A DNA stretch of 64,000 nucleotides from Tectiglobus sp965224045 (lineage in GTDB: Bacteria; Pseudomonadota; Alphaproteobacteria; Rhizobiales; Hyphomicrobiaceae): assembly GCA_965224045.1 (NCBI GenBank), contig CBDCYD010000015.1, forward strand, positions 124,001 through 188,000, in the 5' to 3' direction. Below the pieces are notes generated by a model. It made no database searches. It was not told where the DNA came from and saw only the letters and a list, made by a program, of their open reading frames with translations. The position numbers and the translations under genes were made by a program. This document shows positions 16,954 to 25,297 of the stretch, one piece after another (the first letter of the stretch is position 1; every line of letters begins with the position of its first letter).

Positions 16954-17232
16954 ATGTGGACGGCTCGTGTGGACGACTGGGCCAAATACCCTCACCTCGC
17001 CCGCCACGGCAAGCACGGCACGTTACGCTTCAGACGCGCAGTGCCGTTTAAGCTGCGCCCGATCATCGGCCGGACGGAGATCGTTGTCAGTCTGAAGACA
17101 GCAGAGCAGGCCCGCGTCATGGCGCTCCATCGTCACGTGTCGGCAACGCCCCGACGACGGCGCGACTATGCAAACATCGGCGTCCGATACACCCAGGTCG
17201 TCGCAAGATCATTCACCGCGTGCACGGCTTGA
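16954..17232 (+). pseudogene. Truncated tyrosine recombinase (integrase) N-terminus
   Basis: The reading frame contains YPHLARHGKHGTLRFRRAVP, then KLRPIIGRTEIVVSLKTAEQ and ARVMAL. This matches the N-terminal SAM-like/DUF6538 region of phage-type integrases (Y-F-RR-VP--LRP-IGR-EI--SL-T----A). After about residue 60 the frame becomes Arg-rich and unlike any integrase, then stops; the catalytic R-H-R-Y domain is missing. It is therefore a remnant of about one sixth of the usual gene. It lies in an AT-rich pocket just before an IS256 remnant, marking a former integration site. Confidence 0.6.
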
Positions 17233-17341
17233 ACGAGTAAACGCTGCACAAGCTGTTGAACCGATGCCATCGAAGCAAACCACTACGCGCAATGTGTAAC
17301 TGATGAACGCGCCCATTGGGAGTGAGCTTACGCCGGATCTT

Positions 17342-17589
17342 GGTGATGGCCTGCGGGTTCAGGCAACGGTTTGAGGCTGGTTATCCGCAATGGCGATCTT
17401 CAGCCCGTCGTTGAATTTGACGCCCCGAATGACCTTGGGCAACGGGTTTGGCCCGTCGAGCCGGCGCCAGCTTTTCTGTGCGGCCTCGACCAGCTTATGG
17501 ACGAGTGCCAGCGCGCAAGACTTCTGCGAACGGATCCTTGAATGTTCCTGGTTGAATCAGTTTCGTCACGTTATCGTCGGGCACGGCAT
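17342..17589 (-). mobile_element. IS256-family element remnant with internal deletion
   Basis: On the minus strand a GTG at 17584 begins MPDDNVTKLIQPGTFKDPFA followed by EVLRAG, the start of a mutator-type (IS256 family) transposase. About 70 bases on, in another frame, comes the C-terminus of the same protein: LALVHKLVEAAQKSWRRLDG, then NPLPKVIRGVKF and a stop at 17359-17361. The whole catalytic DDE region is gone, so the two ends have been joined by a deletion with a frameshift. The distal end (gtgatggcct ... ttcagg) recurs at 32051-32125. The element cannot transpose by itself but could be mobilised if the ends are intact. Confidence 0.65.
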
Positions 17590-17707
17590 ATCACTCCCTG
17601 TCTGGAGAAGTGGAGGCGTTGGACAACCTCCACGATATGCCGCCTTCACCGATTCAAGTCGTCACCAACTTCCGCGCGTAGCTCCTGTGAGCGGATAGTC
17701 TCTTAAT

Positions 17708-17825
17708 CAAACGTCAGGTGCAAAAGCCACACGAGAAACATGGGCTTGCTCGTGTTGCTTATGGTTCTGACATTTGCTCTCGACATCGCCGCACGGCATA
17801 GCAAATGTCAGAACCGGAACACGAG
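17708..17825. repeat. Palindromic repeat family A, copy 1 (partial)
   Basis: Nearly identical to 22403-22521 and to the reverse complement of 31884-32002. It contains a perfect 16-base inverted repeat (ggttctgacatttgct at 17763-17778 and its complement at 17800-17815) flanked by cgtgtt/aacacg. The left stem-loop found in the other two copies is missing here. It lies between the IS256 remnant and the antiporter gene. Confidence 0.85.
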
Positions 17826-17967
17826 CTATCGTGACATTACAACGTTCTGCAGTAATCTTACGCAATTTGTTATCCTGCAATTGGTGGGGTACTCGCGTTC
17901 CCCCGTAGCCGGAGTGATAGCGGCGCATGAAACATGCTGATTCCTCACGATCAAGTCCACGTCCGCA

Positions 17968-20526
17968 ATGTCGATCGTAACATTTGCGCTCGCAGCTATA
18001 TGCGTAATCTTCTCGTTGATCAGCTTGATGGTGCCGCTGGCATCGGCGTTGCGCCTTCCGTTTCCGGTCGTCGTCGCCGTGGCGGGCCTGACCGTGGGAA
18101 CAATCTTTTCATTATTGGGCGTCCAATCGCTCGGGATAGGGCTCGATAGCTATGATTTATGGTTTGTCGAGTCGCTTGCGCTCGATACCAACACACTTCT
18201 TCTGGTGTTTCTGCCACCACTATTGTTCGAAATGTCTCTGGCGGTCAGCATCCGACGGCTGAGAAACGAAGTATGGGTTGTTCTTGCGCTAGCGGTCGTT
18301 GCCGTCATCCTTGCGACCGGTGCCGTCGGCTTGGTCTTATGGACACTGTCTTCGCTTTCGCTGGTCGCCTGTCTGCTTGTCGGGGCTGCGATATCGACCA
18401 CCGACCCGGCAGCTGTCATCAGCACATTCCGGGAGATCGGTGCGCCACGACGTCTGGGGCTGCTGCTCGAAGGCGAAAGCCTGCTGAACGACGCTGCAGC
18501 AATTGCGCTTTTCACGTTGTTGATCGGCATCGCAGCGGGCACCGGTGGCGGCGGCCCCTTCAATCTGGCCGTTGTCTTTTTGTTCAGCTTTGTATTTGGA
18601 GCTATCACGGGTGCCCTCTTGGCCTGGTTCGCCAGTCGACTGTTTCCGCTCTTGGGGGGGTCGGCTGCTGCTGAAGCCACGCTGACAGTCGCAATACCCC
18701 ATGCCAGTTACCTACTTGCCGAATCGGCCGGTGCATCGGGCGTGGTCGCAGTCGTATTTGCAGGCATGATGATCCGATATTTCGGCTTTGCCGCCATGGG
18801 GCCCCGCAACTGGTCGACCGTGATGATTCTCTGGTCGCAAATCGGGTTCTGGGCAAACGCTCTGATACTCCTCTTTGCCGCGACGCTCGTACCAAAGATG
18901 CTGTTAGGCTTGAGCCTCCAACAGGCGCTGCTGATACCAGTCGTTTACGTTGGCGCCTTTGTTGCGCGAGCAATTGTCCTTTTTGGGCTCCTACCGCTGC
19001 TGACACGGGCTCGGCTGACAGCGCCGATTCCAATTCGTCAGGGTGTGTTGGCATGGTGGGGGGGCGTGCGCGGAGCGGTTACAATCATTCTGGCGCTTGG
19101 ACTGGCCGAAATCTCCACGACTTCAGGTGACGATGTCAGCGCCATGGCAGCAATAGGTACCGGGTTCGTATTTCTCACGCTGTTGGTCAATGCCTCGACG
19201 CTGGCCTTGGTCACGCGGCTCCTCGGACTGGACAAGCTCAACAGGAGTGATGCCGTGCTTAGGTCGAGGGTCGTCAGCGAGACGCGCAAGGAGATTCAAC
19301 GCTTTGTCGACAGGCTCATCCGTGAACGCGGCGAGCCGAGCGAGTTCATGGAGGAAATGAGACGTTTCTCCGCACATGACCTGCCCGTGCACGTTGATAG
19401 AGAGAATGGGGATCGGATCGAACTGGGAGAGGGCCAGCGGCTGGGGTTGATCATCTTGGCCAACCAGGAATTACGGCTTATTGAGCAAGCTTTTGAAGAC
19501 GGGGTGTTCGGCAGAACCGAAACCCAAAATATGACCGCCAACGCAGAAGCACTTGCCGATGCAGCCCGAATTGGTGGTCGGAACAGCTACATAGAAACTG
19601 TATTGCAGCAACTGAATGCGCCACGGGAGTTCAGACTTGCGCTGTTCCTGCATCGGTCTTTTGAATTCGATCGTCCGCTACGACGCCAGCTCGAAGCCAA
19701 ACTAACGGTGATGCTCGGCACGGCCACTCTCCTACAACAACTAGGCGAATATTCTCAAAGCGTTCTGCCAGCAATTATTGGCGGCGAGGCAGCAGCGAAT
19801 GTCGATGAAGCTCTTGCCGAGAGACGGGCATCGACTCGAAGAAGCATCGATGCACTGGCATTGCAGTACCCTGATTATACGAGGAAACTGGAGCTTGTTC
19901 TCCTCATGCGAGCGGTGATCCGGCGCGAACAGGCGCAGTATGAACAGCTGCTCATCGATGGTGCGGTTAGCGTAGACCTGCACCGCGCTCTGCAGAGCGA
20001 CCTTGCCGAGCGCGCAAGAGAACTATCGCGGCCACCGAGACTGGACTTGCGCCAGTCTCCACTTTCACTCATATCTCGGGTTCCGATTTTCCGAACTCTG
20101 ACACCTGCCCAGCAGGAAAAGATAGCAGCTTTGCTGACGCCTCGAATTGCCTTGCCGGGCGAGACGATCGTGGCGACAAACGATCGTGGCAGCGCAATGT
20201 TCTTCATAGTGTCCGGTGTCGTATCAATAGAAGGGCTCAACACGGAAGCCTTTATTTCCAACGGCGATTTTTTCGGCGAACTCTCGCTGTTGGCACCGAC
20301 GCGGCGCAGAACCACGGGGATGATTGCAGCGACTGCGTGTCAACTCCTCGTCTTGCACAGAAGCACGTTCCGCCGGCTTCGATCGACCGACCCCGAAATC
20401 GAGAAAACAATTCGCACCGCCGCCGAGCGTCAACTGGGCGATGGCTTCCTACATCGTCAACCTGAAGACATTGAACGTGCTAACTGGCGCAAGTCCAGTG
20501 AGGTGGATCAAAAGTTCGCTCGATAG
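17968..20526 (+). CDS. Cation:proton antiporter (CPA1/NhaP type) with cyclic-nucleotide-binding domain
   Basis: The 852-residue protein has an N-terminal Na+/H+ exchanger domain of about 12 membrane helices (residues 1-415). It includes LVFLPPLLFEMSL, STTDPAAVISTFREIG and GESLLNDAAAIALF, whose ND pair is the CPA1 ion-binding signature, and GGVRGAVTIILALG. Residues about 420-690 are a soluble helical region. Residues about 700-815 form a cNMP-binding/CAP_ED domain (GETIVATNDRGSAMFFIVSG, then GDFFGELSLL). It should exchange Na+ or K+ for H+ at the inner membrane under regulation by a nucleotide. The usual PRAAT triad is changed here (TRRRTTG), so cAMP binding is doubtful. The gene is monocistronic. 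Confidence 0.88.
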   Translation: MSIVTFALAAICVIFSLISLMVPLASALRLPFPVVVAVAGLTVGTIFSLLGVQSLGIGLDSYDLWFVESLALDTNTLLLVFLPPLLFEMSLAVSIRRLRNEVWVVLALAVVAVILATGAVGLVLWTLSSLSLVACLLVGAAISTTDPAAVISTFREIGAPRRLGLLLEGESLLNDAAAIALFTLLIGIAAGTGGGGPFNLAVVFLFSFVFGAITGALLAWFASRLFPLLGGSAAAEATLTVAIPHASYLLAESAGASGVVAVVFAGMMIRYFGFAAMGPRNWSTVMILWSQIGFWANALILLFAATLVPKMLLGLSLQQALLIPVVYVGAFVARAIVLFGLLPLLTRARLTAPIPIRQGVLAWWGGVRGAVTIILALGLAEISTTSGDDVSAMAAIGTGFVFLTLLVNASTLALVTRLLGLDKLNRSDAVLRSRVVSETRKEIQRFVDRLIRERGEPSEFMEEMRRFSAHDLPVHVDRENGDRIELGEGQRLGLIILANQELRLIEQAFEDGVFGRTETQNMTANAEALADAARIGGRNSYIETVLQQLNAPREFRLALFLHRSFEFDRPLRRQLEAKLTVMLGTATLLQQLGEYSQSVLPAIIGGEAAANVDEALAERRASTRRSIDALALQYPDYTRKLELVLLMRAVIRREQAQYEQLLIDGAVSVDLHRALQSDLAERARELSRPPRLDLRQSPLSLISRVPIFRTLTPAQQEKIAALLTPRIALPGETIVATNDRGSAMFFIVSGVVSIEGLNTEAFISNGDFFGELSLLAPTRRRTTGMIAATACQLLVLHRSTFRRLRSTDPEIEKTIRTAAERQLGDGFLHRQPEDIERANWRKSSEVDQKFAR

Positions 20527-20569
20527 TTGCGGCAGCCGCTGAAACGAACGCTTGGTTTAGGACGCTAAT

Positions 20570-21079
20570 GCGCGTCGCAAAAAATGCGCCTTGCTTTGGT
20601 TTCATTGCCTCACGCCGCTATTCGCGCTGCGCGCGGCGGCTCCGGCGGGGCGGCCTTTCGGCCGGGTCGCGTTGCTCCCTTTTGAGTGATCCGTTTTGCT
20701 GCGACATGCCCTAGCGGCGATCATCTTTGCCTCACGCCGCTATTCGCGCTGCGCGCGGCGGCTCCGGCGGGGCGGCCTTTCGGCCGGGTCGCGTTGCTCC
20801 CTTTTGAGTGATCCGTTTTGCTGCGACATGCCCTAGCGGCGATCATCTTTGCCTCACGCCGCTATTCGCGCTGCGCGCGGCGGCTCCGGCGGGGCGGCCT
20901 TTCGGCCGGGTCGCGTTGCTCCCTTTTGAGTGATCCGTTTTGCTGCGACATGCCCTAGCGGCGATCATCTTTGCCTCACGCCGCTATTCGCGCTGCGCGC
21001 GGCGGCTCCGGCGGGGCGGCCTTTCGGCCGGGTCGCGTTGCTCGCTTGTGAGTGAACCCGTTTTGCTGCGACATGCCTT
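20570..21079. repeat. Four tandem copies of a 122-bp GC-rich unit (repeat family C)
   Basis: The unit starts tgcctcacgccgct at 20606, 20728, 20850 and 20972, an exact 122-base period. Copies are nearly identical; the fourth differs at its end (gctcgcttgtgagtgaaccc). Each has internal palindromes (gccgc...gcggc and ggcggccTTTCGGCCg) and ends in gctgcgacatgcc. A fifth, diverged copy lies at 22211-22356 on the other side of the TAXI gene. The last copy runs into the stop codon of that gene. There are no spacers, so it is not a CRISPR array. Confidence 0.92.
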
Positions 21080-22043
21080 AGAGCAGCCCGGCTTCGAGAA
21101 AGTAGCGGCGTGCGCCAGGATGCAATGGCGCGCTGTTGCCTTTGCTCACCATCCGGCGACGGTCGAGCTGACGGAGTGCGGGGTGCAATTTTCGCAGTTT
21201 CTCAACATTGGCAAGAACGGATTTCGTCATCTGGTATACCATTTCCTCCGGCACTGCCGCAGATGTCACAACAGTCGCCAGGAGTCCGAAAGTCTGGACC
21301 GGTTTGTCAATTCGACGGTAGAGGCGCGCCGGAATCTCGGTTGCCGCATAATAGGGGTATGTCGCCGTAATCAGTTCGATGTCGGCGCTCGAAATAGGTA
21401 TGATCCTAGAATTGCTCTTTGATGTCGCCTTGTGGACGGACGCGTTGGGATGGCCAACCACAAATACAATTGCGTCAACGAACCCCTTAATAAGGGCATC
21501 GGCTTGTGCATCCGAATTCAATTGCTGAACGGACGAAAAGTCCGATAGGGACCACCCTTTCGCCTTGAGCAGCACGTCCATCGTACTGCGATGGCCGGAG
21601 CCTGTATTGCCCACATTAACACGCTTGCCTTTCAGATGATCAAGTTCGGCAATGCCGGAATCGATCCGCGCGACCACGGTGAATGCTTCTGAATGCAAGG
21701 AAAACACTGACCGAAGCTGCTCGCTGTTCATGTCCTTGAAAGCGGCGGTTGCGTTCACTGCGTGGAACTGCCAATCCGATTGGGTCAGGCCAAATTGAGC
21801 AGTTCCGCCCAATACCGCTTTGATATTTGCAACAGACCCGTTGCTCTCTGGTGCAACACACGGAATTTCGCCCGCCTGTTCAGACTGCTTGAATAGCTTA
21901 CACATCGACTGCCCGGCGGCGTAATAAACACCGGTTTTTCCGCCTGTGACAATCTTAATCGACTGCTCACTAGCAAACGCGGCAGCTGTCATCCAAAAGC
22001 CCAATGATAAGAAAGCAATGGTTCGCAATAGGTACGAATTCAT
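21078..22043 (-). CDS. TAXI family TRAP transporter solute-binding protein
   Basis: The 321-residue protein has a signal peptide (residues 1-24, ending AAAFA) and the TAXI pattern: IKIVTGGKTGVYYAAGQSMC, then CVAPESNGSVANIKAVLGGT, FGLTQSDW, LKGKRVNVGNTGSGHRST and PYYAATEIPARLY. TAXI proteins bind amino or dicarboxylic acids in the periplasm and deliver them to a fused DctQM-type permease. No permease gene is nearby, so this is an orphan binding protein. Repeat clusters flank it on both sides; the tandem 122-bp array touches its stop codon. An aggat ribosome binding site precedes the ATG. Confidence 0.9.
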   Translation of the reverse strand: MNSYLLRTIAFLSLGFWMTAAAFASEQSIKIVTGGKTGVYYAAGQSMCKLFKQSEQAGEIPCVAPESNGSVANIKAVLGGTAQFGLTQSDWQFHAVNATAAFKDMNSEQLRSVFSLHSEAFTVVARIDSGIAELDHLKGKRVNVGNTGSGHRSTMDVLLKAKGWSLSDFSSVQQLNSDAQADALIKGFVDAIVFVVGHPNASVHKATSKSNSRIIPISSADIELITATYPYYAATEIPARLYRRIDKPVQTFGLLATVVTSAAVPEEMVYQMTKSVLANVEKLRKLHPALRQLDRRRMVSKGNSAPLHPGARRYFLEAGLL

Positions 22044-22210
22044 ATCCTAATCCTCGGCTCGGTTGCTGAAAGGTCAGCAAACTCTGCGACGGGGTCAAGC
22101 GCGCCAGAGCCAACTCAACTTCAACTACCTGTGAGCGCAGCCACGAACTGCTGATCGGCTGCCAATGGAGAGAGCTCAAGTTACAGGATCTCGCTTACCG
22201 CAGGCCTGAA

Positions 22211-22356
22211 GCGCGTCGCAAGTATGCGCCTCGCTTTGGGTTTCATTGCCTCACGCCGCTATGCGCGCTGCGCGCGGCGGCTCCGGCGGGGCGGCCGTTC
22301 GGCCGGGTCGCGTTGCTCCCTTATGAGTGGATCCGTTTTGCTGCGACATGCCTTAA
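22211..22356. repeat. Repeat family C, single copy
   Basis: Matches one unit of the tandem array at 20570-21079, including the entry segment (gcgcgtcgca ... atgcgcc ... gctttgg, then tttcattgcctcacgccgct) and the exit segment (gctgcgacatgcctta). A few substitutions set it apart. It lies immediately before a family A element, giving a compound repeat of about 310 bases upstream of the TAXI gene. Confidence 0.88.
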
Positions 22357-22360
22357 TTTG

Positions 22361-22521
22361 GCGCACCTGATGTTTTGCGCCCGTGTGCGGCTGGTCTCGC
22401 AACCAAACGTCAGGTGCAAATGCTACACTAGAAACATAGGCTTGCTCGTGTTCCTTATGGTTCTGACATTTGCTCTCGACATCGCCGCACGGGATAGCAA
22501 ATGTCAGAACCGGAACACGAG
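22361..22521. repeat. Palindromic repeat family A, copy 2 (full length)
   Basis: A 161-base element with two stem-loops in a row. The first stem is gcgcacctga at the left end against ccaaacgtcaggtgc. The second is ggttctgacatttgct against agcaaatgtcagaacc. The same length and order occur in reverse at 31884-32044, so the unit boundaries are supported by two copies. The 248 bases from 22522 to the aminotransferase stop hold nothing else that I recognise. Confidence 0.87.
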
Positions 22522-22769
22522 CTGGGTAGCCACGCTTAGCGCTATGAATCTCTGGCAAACGAAAGAGGCGCGAGTTGGCCGAATGGCTTGCAGTTGTGCG
22601 CGATCCCCATTCGTCGGGGTTCTAGAAGGGAGAGAATTGGTCGGTTTGACTTTGATGACGAGATTCAAACCAAGCCAAGGTTGATCTCGTTGCCATCCAG
22701 CATGATCCAGACTCAATCGATCGGCATCGGCGGACCGGCCGGCCCGCCAACGATCTTGTGATTGCGCCG

Positions 22770-24113
22770 TCAGTTCGCCCTGACTACGGCCTGTCGCAGT
22801 GCATTCTCAAAGATGGTCATACCCTGATCGATGGTGTCATCGCTAGCAACCAGAGCAGGCAGGAAGCGCACAACATTGCCGCGTACTCCACATGCCAACA
22901 CGATCAGCCCAGCATCGGCGGCATTCTGCACCGTCGCCTTAGTAATCTCTGCAGAAGGCTTGGCAACCTTCCCGTCGACTACCAGTTCAACCGCGACCAT
23001 TGCTCCAAGGCGGCGAATATCACCGATCGTTCCGCCAAGTTCATTGTCTGTGGTCATTTCGCGTAGCCGGCTTTCGATCTTGGTACCAATTGAATCGGCG
23101 CGCTCCAGCAAGTTCTCTTCGGCGATTACGTCGATCACGGCATGAGCTGCCGCGCAGGCAATTGGCGGTCCGCCGTAGGTGCCACCGAGCCCGCCAGGCT
23201 CAGGCGCGTCCATGATTTCCGCTATTCCGGTCACTGCCGATAGAGGAAAACCTCCGGCCAGGCTCTTGGCCATGGTGATCAGATCTGGTTCGATATCGGC
23301 GTGCTCGATGGCAAACATCTTGCCCGTCCGGCCGAACCCTGTCTGAATCTCATCAACGATCAGCACTATTCCATGCTCATCGCAGACCGTACGCAAGCGG
23401 CGCAGAAACTCGGGCGGCGCAATATAAAAACCACCTTCTCCCTGGACCGGCTCGATAATCATGGCGGCCACCCGTGATGGCTCGACATCGGACTTAAACA
23501 GCGTTTCCAGCGCTTGCAGGGAATCCTCTGCGCTAACGCCGAGGTAAGTACACGGGAACGGCAGATGGTAGACTTCACTAGGCATCGGCCCGAAGCCAAC
23601 TTTGTAAGGAACGACCTTGCCGGTCAGCGCCATACCCATCATCGTGCGGCCGTGAAATCCGCCACTGAAAGCAATGACGCCGGACCGCTTCGTATGGGCG
23701 CGGGCGATCTTGACGGCATTTTCGACGGCTTCAGCGCCCGTCGTGAGAAAAATGGTCTTCTTCGGACGAGGGCCGGGCGCAAGGTGATTGAGCCGGTCTG
23801 CAAGGCGGACATAGGGTTCGTAAGGCGTGACTTGAAAACACGTATGTGAGAAGCGTTCTAGCTGTTCGCGCACCGCCGCAACGACGCGGGGATGGTTGTG
23901 GCCAGTATTTACCGTCGCTATGCCTGTCGCGAAGTCAACGTAGGCTTTGCCTTCGACATCCCAGAGCCTGTCGCCGGATGCGCGATCGGCGTATATCGGG
24001 AACATATTTGCGACACCCCGAGGAACGGCATGCTCGCGCAGCGTTTGAAGGTCGTTGTTGCGTATGGCCGGGCCCATTTCAACCGGCTTTAGGGCAGCAG
24101 TGGTATGGTTCAT
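22770..24113 (-). CDS. gabT: 4-aminobutyrate-type class III aminotransferase
   Basis: The 447-residue protein is a class III PLP aminotransferase closest in pattern to GabT: GKAYVDFATGIATVNTGHNH, TTGAEAVENAVKIAR, SGGFHGRTMMGMALTGK, EPVQGEGGF and DEIQTGFGRTG. The PLP lysine is K283 in ITMAKSLAGGFP. It moves the amino group of 4-aminobutyrate (or 5-aminovalerate) to 2-oxoglutarate, giving succinate semialdehyde and glutamate. I start it at 24113, with agaggt upstream, not at the in-frame Met 16 codons earlier. No succinate-semialdehyde dehydrogenase gene follows. It is divergent from the LuxR-type regulator, with a palindrome between them, so that protein probably controls it. Confidence 0.88.
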   Translation of the reverse strand: MNHTTAALKPVEMGPAIRNNDLQTLREHAVPRGVANMFPIYADRASGDRLWDVEGKAYVDFATGIATVNTGHNHPRVVAAVREQLERFSHTCFQVTPYEPYVRLADRLNHLAPGPRPKKTIFLTTGAEAVENAVKIARAHTKRSGVIAFSGGFHGRTMMGMALTGKVVPYKVGFGPMPSEVYHLPFPCTYLGVSAEDSLQALETLFKSDVEPSRVAAMIIEPVQGEGGFYIAPPEFLRRLRTVCDEHGIVLIVDEIQTGFGRTGKMFAIEHADIEPDLITMAKSLAGGFPLSAVTGIAEIMDAPEPGGLGGTYGGPPIACAAAHAVIDVIAEENLLERADSIGTKIESRLREMTTDNELGGTIGDIRRLGAMVAVELVVDGKVAKPSAEITKATVQNAADAGLIVLACGVRGNVVRFLPALVASDDTIDQGMTIFENALRQAVVRAN

Positions 24114-24221
24114 TGTTCGTACCTCTTGCGACTTGAAAGTCATTGCCGGCGGTGCAGGCAAGTATCCCGAGCGGAATATTATTTGTTGCCCGATATTTGG
24201 TCTCGGCGTGATCTGGAGTAA

Positions 24222-24239
24222 ATAACCCTGAGGGGTTAT
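24222..24239. promoter_or_regulatory. Candidate operator between gabT-like and luxR-type genes
   Basis: A perfect inverted repeat ATAACCC-TGAG-GGGTTAT sits 20 bases before the LuxR-type start and about 108 bases before the aminotransferase start. Its length and symmetry fit a dimeric helix-turn-helix protein, and LuxR-type boxes are usually 18-20 bases. The position suggests autoregulation and control of the divergent gene. This is inferred from symmetry and place only. Confidence 0.5.
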
Positions 24240-24259
24240 GCGACGAAGTCCGGAGGCGT

Positions 24260-25060
24260 ATGGCCAGGCGGTTCGAACTTAGTGACTTTCGAAGCTGGAC
24301 ACGTCGTTGTGCAGATGTGCTCGAAGTGCTCGGTGAGCCGGGTTTCGGGCCTGCCATGACCGCACTTCTTGGCACTCTGGTTCCGGCCGATAGCGCGCTT
24401 ATCCTCGCCTACCCGTCAGCCCGCCGCCCTGAGGTGATCTTTGACGCTTTCGACCATCCGCAGCGACAGAACAATATCGAAACCTACCTGCAGAGCGCCT
24501 ACCTTCTCGATCCATTCTACTTGTGGGCGCAGCGCCAAAAGCATCCCGGAGTTCTGCGCATGCGGGAGATTGCTCCGGAAGGTTTTACCGAGTCGGATTA
24601 TTTCCTGAGCTACTACAAGCGCTCCAGCATTGAAGATGAGGTTAACCTAGTCTGCCCCGCCGATCGGGAACTCGCTCTTGTCATTTGTTACGAGCGTGCG
24701 CATGGCAGCGAGCCGTTCAGTGACTTTGAACTGGAGCTGCTCGTTGCGGTATGTCCCGAAATTGCTGGGCTCTTGCGGCTGCACTGGCGTCTTACCGATC
24801 GTGCTCCGGGCGATAAACAGCAGGACGTCGCGCACAACCGTTTAATGGCGAAACTCGATAATCTCGGTGCCGGCCTGCTCACCTCGCGCGAGCGCGATGT
24901 CGTTCAACTGATACTCAGGGGGCACTCCAACCATGCAATCGCAGACCAATTGTCACTTTCGCAAGAGACGGTGAAGGTGCATCGACGCAACATCTACGCT
25001 AAGCTGAAGATCTCCTCACTATCAGAACTGTTCTCTCTTGCGATGCGTCTCATTGCCTAA
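24260..25060 (+). CDS. LuxR-type transcriptional regulator
   Basis: The 266-residue protein ends in a GerE/LuxR helix-turn-helix (about residues 203-262: LTSRERDVVQLILRGHSNHA, then SLSQETVKVHRRNIYAKLKI). The N-terminal 190 residues look like a ligand-sensing alpha/beta domain (DPFYLWAQRQKHPGVLRMRE), but I do not see the conserved residues of an acyl-homoserine-lactone pocket. It therefore probably senses an amino acid or amine. It is divergent from the aminotransferase and upstream of the nitrilase-decarboxylase-ATP-grasp operon on the same strand, so it may control both. Confidence 0.85.
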   Translation: MARRFELSDFRSWTRRCADVLEVLGEPGFGPAMTALLGTLVPADSALILAYPSARRPEVIFDAFDHPQRQNNIETYLQSAYLLDPFYLWAQRQKHPGVLRMREIAPEGFTESDYFLSYYKRSSIEDEVNLVCPADRELALVICYERAHGSEPFSDFELELLVAVCPEIAGLLRLHWRLTDRAPGDKQQDVAHNRLMAKLDNLGAGLLTSRERDVVQLILRGHSNHAIADQLSLSQETVKVHRRNIYAKLKISSLSELFSLAMRLIA

Positions 25061-25297
25061 CTGCAGCCCAACAGCCGTGAGCCCATAATATTACGCAGTG
25101 GCTACCGTGGTTGGCAGATCCTCGGCACGCATTGCGTCATTGCCGATGAAGATGCGAGAGTTCTGCGATTGGCGTCCATGCGGCTTCTGTGCTTTGAGGG
25201 ACTTCAAGCTTCGCTCAATCTGGTAGACTTAAGTGAATCGAAACGCTGAGTAGCGAGCACTCATTCTCCAGCTCATGCAACCCGGAGCTATGCTGAC

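Noticed and set aside
20570..21079. The tandem array as a CRISPR
   Set aside because: Units are 122 bases with no unique spacers and no cas genes nearby.
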